Source: Trichaptum fuscoviolaceum (lineage: Eukaryota > Basidiomycota > Agaricomycetes > Hymenochaetales > Trichaptaceae). Taken from it: 64,000 nucleotides of DNA. Under the pieces are notes generated by a model. The model searched no databases. It was not told the DNA's origin and worked only from the letters and a program-made list of their open reading frames with translations. Shown here one piece after another: positions 22,601 to 33,131 of this stretch. Position 1 is the first letter of the stretch. The number at the start of each line of letters is the position of its first letter. The translations under genes and the position numbers were made by a program. The stretch covers positions 868,001 to 932,000 of the forward strand of contig CAJSYZ010000007.1 of assembly GCA_910574455.1 (NCBI GenBank), in the 5' to 3' direction.

Positions 22601-23819
22601 CGAGAGTGTCATCGTTGTAGGTAGAAGGAAATTTGATCCCGTTGTCGGAGCGTCATGATCCGCTTCCTCAGCATGAACATTAGTAATCTAGTTGGATCAT
22701 ACTATGCCAGTGAGCTTTAGCTGAGTCTAAATCAAGCTTCACACTTACCATTACATCGTGCATTCCAGAAATTGATCCCGTACGCATTGCAAGATTTCAA
22801 ATTTAAACTCACAAATTGATCCCTCTCGAGTCTATCCCTGCCACCTCAAGTCCTCCATCCTCTTCACCAATGAAAGTGGATTCATCTGTGTTGCGAAGCG
22901 CCCTGGCAGGTCGCTTTGTCTTGTCGTCCCGCTTTGACGTAGCGGGCGAGTCTATTATATCCGTTTCTTCACCAGAAAGGCTCTCGTTCTGTCCGGCAGG
23001 TGCGTGAAAGAAAATGTTGCTTGGAGTGGCGGCAGATCTCGACGTCTTTGCGGTCTGCACACGGGTGCGAAATGGAAGTTCACCTTTGGGATCTTCTTTC
23101 CTAGCCTTTTTTGCAGGCTTTCTGTTTGACGCATCCGTACTCGCCGCTTCATATTGTGAGTCAAAGTAGTCAACCTCCAAGCTTCGAAAACATCTGAAAA
23201 TGTATAGGCAGTATAACTCACCAATGTCTAAGTCTTCGTTGTATTCAACTTCACAACCCGACACGTCTTTAACATCGTTCTTCGAGCCTGCTTACGCCAG
23301 TTCAAAGCTATGTAATTACTGATCTGAGGTTGAAGACTTACTACTAGCTTCGCCCTTCGGCTTCCTACGTCCACGTTTTCCAGCGAGTTTAGGCACTGTT
23401 GAGCCCATCTGGGTGCATGTCTCAAGAGCCTTCGACAAATTGTTTTCAATTTCTACGGTCTCTAGCATCGCTGCTTCTTGGTTTTCTGCTGCAGTCACCT
23501 TCTTTCGTACCTTGTCAGCTGCCTCTTGTTCTTTTGCTGCCCGTTTCTGCTCCGCAGCGAGTTTTTTCCTCTCTTTCGCAACCGCGACTTGCTGGGCCGC
23601 AGCTCTGCGGAAAGCTGCCCGTTCTTCCTTCTGTTTTTCCTTCTCCTCCTTCTCCTTCAATGCCTCATCCCGCCTCGCTGCCTGCTGTACTTTCCTTTTG
23701 TCTTTTTCTTCCTTCTCCCGCAATATCTCCTCCTGTGTTCGTCTTGTTCTGAGTTGGTCAACGACTGCTCCGGGGTGCTGTTCGCTGTTCTTGGCCCTTG
23801 TCTGTCTTCGAGTTGACAT
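19609..23819 (-). CDS. DUF6532-type protein with coiled-coil N-terminus and acidic tail
   Basis: A many-exon gene. It starts with ATG at 23819 (MSTRRQTRAKNSEQH). Residues 20-150 form a highly charged Lys/Glu/Ala coiled coil. A chain of small exons follows (about 40-150 bp each, between 23250 and 21250), each open up to a GTRAG-type donor and rich in Ser, Lys and Asp (HSISLQDNENLSPWEDEGET; DGGSSNLNSKKRKLLRD). Exons at 21035-20750 and 20700-19609 hold the globular part: NQCLPPGTQAGWTHILLPSL, TPWQNPDNELISTLW, then KPIGALALAATAV, which matches my recollection of the agaricomycete DUF6532 family. The C-terminus is an acidic Asp/Glu/Gly/Ala repeat. The family has no known function. Exact small-exon borders are not fixed. 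The gene diverges from the Plavaka gene with about 220 bp between them. Confidence 0.6.
19690..19770. repeat. Coding minisatellite for the acidic tail
   Basis: A tandem repeat of about 24 bp (gccctcgtcctcgtcctcgtccgc) encodes the repeated ADEDEDEG units of the DUF6532 protein tail on the minus strand. Such repeats change length easily. Confidence 0.7.
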
Positions 23820-24045
23820 TTTGTGCAGTGTTTTGAGTCTTGTATGAGGATAAGATGGATCGAAGGTGCAAGTTCAAGATCAGGGAGGTGGGGGCGTCTA
23901 TCTTAGTAGACAAGTTGAAAATTTACGCCCACTACTACTGCTATGACTAATTTTAACTCAGGTTCACTCAGGCTCAGGCTCACTCAGGCTGCCACTGGCA
24001 CTGTCGTCGACGTGTAGTACTACTATTGAGGCTACATTCAAGTTG
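23820..24045. promoter_or_regulatory. Shared divergent promoter of DUF6532 and Plavaka genes
   Basis: A stretch of 226 bp between two divergent start codons. It contains repeated ctcaggct blocks, an 11 bp partial palindrome TGCCACTGGCA (23990-24000), and gtagtactac. These motifs recur near 28200-28340 and 31000-31200, so they may be element-specific binding sites rather than ordinary promoter signals. Confidence 0.4.
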
Positions 24046-27000
24046 ATGCCAGCGACACGGAAAAAGCACGATCCCTTTCATTTTCCACCAACTATTCGAT
24101 GCACCTTGCCCAGCTGTAGTAGGACATTCAAGAGTCAATCTGGAAGAGCAAGACATGAATATTCAGCTCATCCGATGTCATCCGTGGCAAGATCTACTGT
24201 CTGTGGTCACGACTATGATTCTTCACCTATTCGACCCACACGAGCTCCCAACTCCTCAACCTCTACCGAGGTCGTCCGAACTTCCAACAGAGGGTCATTT
24301 TGAGAGCGGCTCTGACTCCTACGATTACGATATTTCCATGCTTACACAGGATATCTCGATGCTCAGTATAGGCCGAGACGAGCTGCTTCAAGACCTAGAC
24401 AGACCTGATTCTCTGTCCCATTCTGGCACCGGAAGTGACAGTGGCCGTAGTGCATCCTCTGAAGATTTCGACTTCGACGTTGGAGATCATGAGGAGAGTG
24501 ATGGTAACCTAAAGGTGTACCACAGATATATGAATGGTGCGCACCAAGTATATTGTCCTCGGTTTGATAACACTCTGATGAAAAACATCGTGCAGCCACC
24601 CCGTGTGATGCGGAAGGAAACAACTTAGAAAACGAAGAACCACCTGTTCCGCGAAATGAACCTGCACCAAATGACTGGTCTCCCTATTCGTGCCGAGCAG
24701 ATTTTGAGCTCGCAGACTTTCTTTATCGCGATGAGCAAATGTCTGCTGGTAATATAACAAAGCTTCTCGGAATCATGAAGGCTTACCAGCGAATTCAGTC
24801 TGTGAAGAACGCGAAATCTGGCGGATATTCTGAGTTGGACGTAACTGAGCCCGACGATGACTCAGATCTGGATCCCACTAGTACGCTACTCGATGGAGAC
24901 GCACAAAAGTTGTACAATGTCATTGACGCTACGAGAGTTGGTGATGTGCCTTGGAAATCCTTTAGTAACTTCTACACGGACAACAATGGCCAAAAAGCGA
25001 CAGACGAGAACACCGAGTCATGGAAGAGGAAAGAATATGATGTATGGTATCGGGATCCCTTGGAAGTGATCCGAAATTTGGTGGATAATACGGCTTTAGA
25101 AGGCGAATTCGACTATGTCCCATTTCGTGAATATCAGCCAAAGGAGGAATCTGATGACATCAATGACAAAGAACGAGTGTTCAGAAATTACATGTCCGGA
25201 AATTTCGCTTGGGAACAGGCTGTAAGTCATGAATAATGCAGCATTCAAAGTTGGAGGAAGTGTACTGATTATCCTTGACTTAGAACAAAATCTCAGCCGA
25301 AGATAAAGCAGTCCATGGGTCCATGTTCGTTCCGGTGATCTTGGGGAGCGACAAGACAACAGTTTCCGTTGGAACTGGCAACAACGAATATTATCCGTTA
25401 TATCTCTCAATAGGAAATGTATCAAACAAGGCCCGGCGGTCCCAAAAGTTGAATACAGTCCAGCTTGTAGCATTTTTAGCAATACCAAAGAGTGTGTGTC
25501 AAAAACTGAGCCATTCAATTGTGTTTTGACGCTTTTTTGCAGCTGAGCGACAGTACGAAAAGTCAGATGACTTCCGTCGCTTTAGACATCAAATTTTTCA
25601 TTCATCTATATCGAGAATCTTGAGTTCACTGAAGACCGCCATGTCCATAAACAATGAACAGACCATTCTCCGGTGCCCTGATGGTCACTTGCGTAGGTCG
25701 GTTCTCGGACTCGGCTCGTATATAGCCGATTATCCGGAACAGGTGAGTCTATGCGCAATATGCACTGGATGGTGCTGCAAGTAAGTACCATCCTTTCCAA
25801 AATCGCATAGGAGTCTGAGGAAATGGCTTACGGTGGCTATATAGATGCACAGCTCCCCACAAGGACCTAGATAATCCGGAGTTTGCATCAAATCCTCGAA
25901 CAAAAGAGCTACACGAACGATTGATAGAGCAGGTAAATGACAACAACTTAACCAGAGCAACAATTCGCAAAGAGTATGGGTTCCACCAAGATATCGTGGT
26001 ATGTGCTCCAAATTCTCCATTGGATGCGCTTCTAAGAACTATGTTTTCCCGTAGCCCTTCACCAATGACTTTCCGCGCGCAGATATATGCGATCTCATTT
26101 CTCCGGACCTATTGCACCAAATCATCAAAGGTGTTTTCAAGGATCATCTTGTCGAGTGGATATGCCAGAGCTTGACCACAACAGAGCTGGATATTGTGGA
26201 TAAAAGGTGCCATTCTCAAACAATTTGTATAATATGAATACTATCGCTGACCTCCGCGTAGAATCAGAGTCGCTGCTCCTTTTCCTGGACTACGTAGATT
26301 CCCCGAAGGCCGAGGCTTCAAGCAATGGACAGGCAATGATTCAAAGGCACTTATGAAAGTATGTGGTTTTTCCTTCTTGTTCGAGGCGGTCGTTTGCTGA
26401 TAGTAGTCGATGTAAACCGCTTAGGTGTATCTTCCGGCTATTGTGGGCATTGTGCAGGATGATATAATTCATGCATTGAGTGCATTTCTCGACTTCTGTT
26501 ATCTTGTGCGTCGGTACACGATTACAGCCTCAACACTTGATCAGATCAAAGCCTCTCTGGATTGCTTTCATCAATATCGGCAAATATTCATAGCTATGGG
26601 TATCCGGGATAACTTCTCACTACCACGACAGCATGCCATGGTCCACTATCCTACAATGATTCCTCTGTTCGCTGCACCGAGTGGACTATGTTCATCAATC
26701 ACAGAGAATAAGCACATTTACGCGGTCAAGGAAACATGGCGACGCTCAAACAAAAATGATCCCTTGGGTCAGATGATCACAGCAAACCAACGACTCAGTA
26801 AACTTATTGCATCGAGGGCAGACTTCAAAAGGCGTGGAATGCTGGATGATACGTTAGCCGAGGCTTCGTGGAGAGCTTTGCGAGATGTTTTGCGCAAGAA
26901 TATGTCGTCAGAGTCAGAGTCGGATGACGCTGAGAGGGACCCTGATGCCAGTGGGGGAGAGCAGATGCAACAACGTGACGTATTAGTAGTAGGTGTAGCT

Positions 27001-28056
27001 GATGATACAGATGACTTCTTCGATGCCATTGTGGGTATTCAGAGCTCAACGAAATTGCAGATTTGGACGATTTCGAAAGTTTAATAGATGAGCCACAGCG
27101 TGGTGCGGTTCATGGCGTAGGAAATGCTGAACGCCAGCTCCGCTTGGGTGGCGGGAATGACCCTTTGAGCTTTACGTTAATGGCTTCGAAAAAACGTTAG
27201 TGAAACATCCTTTTGGTGCTGCAAATCCAACTTGTTTATTGTTATCCTTGCAGAGTCCAGTAAAGTGTACCCTAAACAGCTCGATGCTCTCGCGGCAATA
27301 GAAGGCTATCCAGAACTTCGACAACTCCGACAACTCATCAAGAAACACTTATTCAACAAGTACGAAAGTTGTAACACCAACTCAAAGTGTTCTGCTACTA
27401 CTAGTAGTAGCAGGCAAGCCAAATTAAACTACAACGGATTTGAACACTATAAACTGGATATTAGCAATGACTTTTCAATTTTCCATTCAGCCACCGCGTT
27501 CTTTGCGTATCGTGGTGAATCGATCCCTATAGAACAAGCAATGAGGGAGGTGATCAGGTCCAGTCCCTCTTGGCGCGGAAAACCTCGACGAGATGCAGTT
27601 CTTGTCCGAGGTGGTTCCCGCAAACAGGGGTTCGCAGGAATGAGAGTTGCCAGGGTTATACTTCTTTTCTCATTCACCGTTAAAGTGGAACGTCAGGAAT
27701 GCGCTCTCGTCCAGTTTTTCAAGCGTGTTGGAGAATCGCCCGACCCGAAAACAAGAATGTGGATAGTTGAACCAGCATATGAGTTGGAGAGCTCTACCGC
27801 CTGTGTCGGACGCTGTCCCGGAGTGAATGGCAGTGGCAGACATCACTATCACCGTCACTGCAAGGCTCCGAAGCTGTCTGTGATAGATATAGGGGACATC
27901 TTTCGTTTAGCTCACCTCCTTGGGGTCCCGAAGGGTGACGAATCTCCTCCGAAGTCATTGACACCTGAGGAATCCCTGGACTTTTACGATAGATTCTACG
28001 TTAACAGATTTGCTGACATGCACATGCACGAAACATTGTACGAAACTAGACAATGA
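24046..28056 (+). CDS. Plavaka-family DDE transposase
   Basis: A multi-exon transposase of the fungal Plavaka family (CMC/CACTA-related). The N-terminus has a C2H2-like zinc finger (CTLPSCSRTFKSQSGRARH). A 59 bp intron at about 24538-24596 joins YMN to ATPCDAEGNN. The body reads in order: NDWSPYSCRADFELADFLY; YDVWYRDPLEVIRNLVD; SMFVPVILGSDKTTVSVGTG; FLAIPK; CPDGHLRRSVLGLGSYIADY; PFTNDFPRADICDLISPDLL; GLRRFPEGRGFKQWTG; FHQYRQIF; GLCSSITENKHIYAVKETWR. The C-terminal region (from 27240) ends with NRFADMHMHETLYETRQ. Introns lie near 25221-25283, 25492-25541, 25740-25845, 26000-26056, 26209-26262, 26361-26425 and 27195-27240. The join of exon 1 to the second frame near 24180-24290, and a frame change near 27040, are not resolved. 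It cuts and pastes its own element in the nucleus. Confidence 0.85.
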
Positions 28057-28497
28057 TTACTAACTTGAAGTAAAGCTTTTCAATTAGCATACACAACCTT
28101 GAATGTACTATATTGAAACTTACGAGTGAGGACTCGGATATGGCAATGAAACAAAAGGATGTACTAGACGAAACAGACCTTAGTACTACGCTATTTAACG
28201 TAGTACTACACTGGCATTGCAGCATCGGCTCTTAAAGACTAGTACCATGACACTGTTTTAACTTCAACTTCAAGTTATGGTGTTCTTGGCTTGCTTTCAA
28301 GTTGTACAGTATACTACTAGTGGTACACTGGCAATGATATCATGGCAGTAGTATTTCATTCAGGTTGGTCAAGGTAATGTTATTATCAGCAAATCACAAA
28401 GTGACACAAGGAAAAACTGTAGACACTAGCATAGCGCAAAGATTACATGGGAACTCCAAGTCATAGCTTCACCTCCGAGTCCAGCCCGCAACAGCTA
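28057..28497. other. Convergent gap between Plavaka and the next gene
   Basis: No gene. It holds several (TAG)/(AGT) runs and two CACTGGCA octamers (28210-28217 and 28326-28333), the first preceded by TA. These resemble the motifs at 23993-24000 and, inverted, at 31148-31155. Confidence 0.4.
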
Positions 28498-31155
28498 TTA
28501 GTAGTAACTGTTTCTAGAAGGAGACCTTTCTTCCTGCTTGCCATTAGGAAGATACATCGATGTGACAATATCCTCAGGCTTTCGGTTTATCACTTCGCTT
28601 AGATAATCGCGATACTGTGAGTTGTAGATCTCTTCCGGTGATAAACTCGTCCTGGCAGTCGAAGCCCCGGCCGTAACCCTCGCTCCGGGTGGTATATCGT
28701 CATGTAACTCGCGCACCGTTGCCATCAGTTGGTCTTGAAATTCATCATAGCGGGTAATGCGGGTATTTATCACGTAAGCCGGGAACTTCTCAATAGAGTC
28801 AAGGACTGCGTCAGTCCTCTCCTCCCGAGCATGTATGATATCGTTCATTACGCGGCGGATTGAATGGAATAGCGAGTTACCCATGACTGCGTTGAAAAGA
28901 TCCTCGTTGAGGACTATTTGCAACCACCTCTTGACGATTTTAAAACCATGTAGCAAGTTCCGCTGAAGCTTATCCAAGCGACGGACAAGACTTGAGTCGA
29001 TGTTGTTCGAAAAATCAGCGTGAGAAGAGGGATTAGGCCCCAAGGCCCCCAAGGCCCCCAAGGTCCTTTTCATGTATTCAACAAATTTGATGTGATCGTT
29101 GTCGGACTTGACAAGGTCCGGCACTTCTTCACCGTTATGGAGTGCGACGACCTTGTCCCAAAGTGTGAGCGCCAGTCTCCGTCCAATCTCCGAGTCTTTA
29201 AAGACTAGATGCTTGTGAACGTCAGGCTGAGGGCGTGCCTGAGGCAATCCCCCAAACAGTTCGACCGCAGGCGTTACGAAAGTTCCTGGGTTGTCCACCG
29301 TCATTAAGTAGAGCCTTTCCTCTGCATTGGGCTTGAAATTATGTTGAAGAGCTGCCCATTGTTGGAGGAGTTTGTCAATTTCTACGATGAAATCGTAAAG
29401 TGCGTTGTAATGGAGCTGGAAATATGGTAGAAAGAACCGGAAAGCAGTTATTTTGGTCTCATGAGATTCGTCGTAACACTTTTTTGCACGTTGCTGAGTT
29501 TCACGATTCCGGATAAATTGGACATGTGGTGGGTCTTTTTCCACAGTGTATAATTTACGACCGGCATCAGGATGTGTCGGGGGAACAGGTGGCAGGTAAA
29601 GAAGGTGTCGTTTAAAGTGTTCATGCATGACGTCATGCAATGCATAAAAGTCGGCGGCAAAGTAATTGGGAGCGCCGGGACGGGATGACGCTAAGTGCTG
29701 GGTTCTCTTTACGTCCTCGCCAGTGAAATCAAGGACAATTGCAGAGCCTTCCCGGAGGTAGGTCAGTAGATTATCTAAAATCTTCCTCATTCTTACAGCG
29801 TCGCCTGCTTGCCGTGACTAACAAGGGTATGTTTTTAGATGTCACTCTTTTTAGAAATGTGATCATGTTCTTACCCCAGACATTTTGTCTTCCACGAGAT
29901 CGATTGACGCTGATACGTCATTTAAAGTATCTGCAACGTTCTTCTGGACTCCTTCCATCACGGCAAACCTCTTCTCCAAATCCGTAACTCGAGCCCTCAA
30001 TTCATTGGAATCCTTTTTATGAAAGTCCTCCCATTTTTTCAGCTGCTTGGTCAAGTCCTTCAGCTGCTTGACTCCTGCATTTGGATCGTATAAGGGCGCG
30101 AGCTCAGAGGGGGTTGGCGAATGAGATGGACTCTTTGTTATCAAGTGAGCCGATTTGATGTTTTCTGTGCCAGTGAAGGGTTAGCTTTGGACACAGACTA
30201 TGATAGGAAAGGGAGGAAGAATGCGTTACCTTCGCTTTGATCGACATTATCAACTTTAGAATCCGATACTCCAATTGCCGGCGAACTGCTCATAGAGTTT
30301 TGGGCAGTAATCACTTTAGAACGCATATCCAACAAGATGTCATTTGGAGTACTAAGTGGGCTGTTGCTAACTCCAGACCGAGGAGCAGGTGAAGGGGTTG
30401 ACGACTTAAAGACGCTAATGCGAAGAGTCCGTGGAACACTGATCCTACTTGGAGCAGTCGGATTGTTCTGCGCGACCTCCCGGGAGGAGGGATAGGAACT
30501 CGGTGAACCAGAGTTCTGGTCACACCCTCGAAAGCCACTGGCGCCAGTGACTGTTCCCAAATTTATATGAGGTGTATATTTGTCTTCGCGAACGCTGTCT
30601 TTATAGTCGCGGTACGCCTCCACAGGGTATGAAGAGCTGGTCCTGTCTTGGTATTGCCCACTGGCGCTGGTACTAGTACGGCTCGGCCCCGGAGTGCTCG
30701 TGGGACTGTACTCATGATTGTTCCTCCTCCGTTTATTACTTCTGTCCTTCCTGTGCCAGCCTGAGTGTTTCTGTGAATACGGCGGTGAATAGTGACGTTC
30801 ATGGGCATTCCGATTACCACTGGAACGACGCTCGACAGAAACGCGCTCCGACTCGGATTCGGATTCTTCGAAATAATTGTCAGAACCGGCGAGGGGTCCG
30901 ACTCAAACTCAGGCTCACCTTCAAGTTTCGGGATGCGCGGACGCTTCCTATTGTCTGGCATAACTGCAAACTGGAGGAGACTTGGAGTCTTGCCGTGAGT
31001 AGTGATGCCGAATATTAGTAGTAGTAGTGGTAGTGGTAGTAGTGGTACTACCTCACGCGGAAGTTCGGTAGCGAGTAGCAGTAGTAGTAGTAGTAGTAGT
31101 AGCAAACTTGAAGCGGATCAGGCTCACGCTCGGCCTGAGGCTCAGGCTGCCAGTG
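28210..31155. repeat. Inverted CACTGGCA / TGCCAGTG pair around the coiled-coil gene
   Basis: CACTGGCA at 28210-28217, preceded by TA, faces TGCCAGTG at 31148-31155, followed by TA. The pair encloses exactly the gene at 28498-30961. Only 8 bp match perfectly, so this is a weak candidate for element ends. Confidence 0.25.
28498..30961 (-). CDS. Unrecognised coiled-coil, Ser/Pro-rich protein next to Plavaka
   Basis: I do not recognise this protein. Predicted exons on the minus strand: 30919-30961 (MPDNRKRPRIPKLE), a 53 bp intron with GTGAGC donor and CTGAC branch site, then 30865 to about 30231 (Arg/Ser/Pro-rich, low complexity: YSPTSTPGPSRTSTSASGQY). The next is about 30165-29875 (Lys-rich coiled coil: LKDLTKQLKKWEDFHKKDSN). 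The last runs from about 29822 to 28498, a globular helical part of about 440 residues containing LDFTGEDVKR, NAEERLYLMTVDNPG, FKIVKRWLQIVLNEDLF and RSPSRNSYY at the end. Total length is about 750 residues. It is convergent with the Plavaka gene and lies within the same region of TAG-rich non-coding DNA, so it may be an accessory gene of that element; this is inference. Confidence 0.55.
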
Positions 31156-31200
31156 TAGCCTGAGTGGTTCTAATCGGTAGAGCTACTACTAGTAGTAGTA
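31016..31200. repeat. TAG/AGT trinucleotide runs
   Basis: Repeated agtagtagt and gtggtagtagtgg blocks at 31016-31050, 31080-31103 and 31180-31202. The same trinucleotide runs appear at 23930, 24015, 27395, 28200 and 28312 and appear confined to this part of the window. Confidence 0.6.
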
Positions 31201-31241
31201 GAAGTACAAGCTTGAAGATCTCAGTCAGTGGATGAAGTAGA

Positions 31242-32767
31242 GCATGACACGGGTGCAGGTCATCCGTGGGTACCTGCAGGTACCTGCGCTCAAATACCTG
31301 CGGTTCCAGGTGCACCTGTGCGCAGGTACCTGGTTCCCACGATTACCTGCAGATCCAGGTTTGGATTTTTTGAGCCCAGGTACCTGACCGGGTACCTGCA
31401 GGTACCCGGTCAATCACGTGAACTGACCTTGAGCGCGACGAACGCAACGATGTGCCATTACTTTTTACTCGACATGACCACTTCCGAGCTATCTCGAAGC
31501 TCCCTATGGAAGTTATACTTGATTTCTTGACCCCTGCCAACTTCGATGACAACCTCGAGCCCGATAATCGCCTCCCCGCCAAATGCGCGCTCGCCAACTG
31601 GGCGGCGGACTCGACTCTGCGCTCAGAGACCGCCTGCAAGTCGTCCGTCCGCGCGGGCGACCGCAAGACAGAATAGGACCGCGAGCTCGGCGAGGCCGGT
31701 GCACGGCGAAGACCAAGCAAGAATCTCGTACTGCAGAGGTTGAATCGGTCTGCTGGTACGTCTTTTTATCGCTTTTTTCATCTCCTTTCCGTACTGATCT
31801 CCCCTTCCATCGACTCCGCTCGTCGCCCTCGACATGCTGCTCATTCAGCAACCGTGACACTCACTATCGTTCACACTCATGATGCCGCCTCACAAGTGGT
31901 ATGTGTCGTCAGCCAACTTCCACCGCCGCAACCCCTTGGTGCCCGTCACCGTCGCCCAATGTCGCCCACACAGGGCGCCCGCCTCCTCGCCCTCTCCAAG
32001 GCCATCAAGATTCGCCCAAGCGGACGCGATCGCGTCGACTGGGAGGGCCAGCAAGTCATCTTCACGAGGGCGATGGTGCGACTTGTCGTCGTTATGGTGC
32101 CTGCGAGGCGGTCTATCATCGAAGACCCTATGATCCCTATCTCTGTCTCGCCGATCATCCCTGCGCAAACCATGTCCCCTTTCCCGAACTCCCTGGCGGT
32201 GTGGCACTCGACGCGCGAGGCACCCGCACCTGCAACAACAATCAATTGCGGGCGCCGTCACCGGAGATTGGTAACGGCAGCACCAGGCGGGGCAGAGGCA
32301 ATCCAGCAAAAGACAAGATGTCCCCATCGCATTCTCCGAGCAGGCTTCGAACGATGGCGCGCCCCCGCCCAAATCCACCCTTGCTACATCACCAAGGTCA
32401 GCTCGCATGCTGGGCTTGCGAACTCGCCCACGGAACGCCTGGCAAAGCGTTGAACTGTGGTCCCATCCCTTTCTTCTCCCGCTATTCGGCAGCACCACCA
32501 CTGCCTTTCGACTGGTCGTGGTCCATGCAAGGCTGTCCTCCTCCGGGATACTTGGTATGTTATTTTTTTTTTAAGTCCTATTACTACACTACTTACTGTT
32601 ATTACCTGCGGATCGTATCAGGTACCTGCAATACCTGCAGGTAACGGGTCCAGGTAGACCCGGACCCGTTTCCCACGGTTCCGGGTCGGATCCAGGTATC
32701 AGTTTTTTTGCGCAGGTACCTGCGCTTCACGGATCCGGGTACACCTGCAGGTGCACCCGTGTCATGC
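31242..32767. mobile_element. 1.5 kb TIR (foldback-like) element
   Basis: Perfect 16 bp terminal inverted repeats GCATGACACGGGTGCA (31242-31257) and its complement (32752-32767) continue as long imperfect arms of about 160-190 bp. The arms are built of GGTACCTGCAGG-type repeats and can fold into extensive hairpins. No target duplication is obvious. There is no transposase; the interior has an F-box-like fragment and GC-rich sequence without a convincing gene. The right end sits just before a good splice acceptor (32770-32787), so it may have landed in an intron. Confidence 0.7.
31480..31690 (+). pseudogene. F-box-like fragment inside the TIR element
   Basis: The plus strand reads KLPMEVILDFLTPANFD, NRLPAKCALANWAAD, then LRSETACKSS and DRKTE. 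This resembles an agaricomycete F-box protein family (usual pattern: L..E....I, DDR.LANCALV, LRSE, DRKT). The same pattern occurs at 59960-60130 and 60430-60580. It is a short degenerate fragment with no complete gene around it. Confidence 0.45.
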
Positions 32768-32787
32768 CCTATCTCCTCCCCAATCAG

Positions 32788-33131
32788 GTGTTTACCCTCA
32801 CGGAACCCACTCGTCAACAGTACTCGGCCACACTCCTTCACAGCGGACTCTTACCATATGTCCTTGACTCGACTCAGCGCCCCTTTCACCACTCAGTCTA
32901 CACTCTCAACGTCATGCATGAACTACTTGCCCAATTGCAAGACTACATTGACCAGCATCGCGGTGGACATAAGCGATTCAACTTTCGCTTTGTTCAAGTG
33001 ATCATTCGTCGACTGAATCAAGTGATGATGGGACAATTAGCTGATGAGTTCACGGAGTATGAATTCGAACGTTTACTGGCTTACACTTTAGACGATGGAC
33101 ACCTTGAAGGACCTCCTCGATTTGTCAACCC
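32788..33131 (+). pseudogene. 5' part of an ORF split by LTR sequence
   Basis: An open exon preceded by a pyrimidine-rich acceptor (ctcctccccaatcag) starts VFTLTEPTRQQYSATLLH and runs to GPPRFVNP at 33131, where LTR sequence begins. The frame resumes on the far side at 42358. I do not recognise the protein. Its 5' exons would lie left of the TIR element but are not found. Confidence 0.55.

Noticed and set aside
31740..32644. Several long overlapping open frames on both strands within the TIR element
   Set aside because: The DNA is GC-rich, which lengthens chance frames. All are low in recognisable motifs and overlap each other; no coherent gene model is supported.
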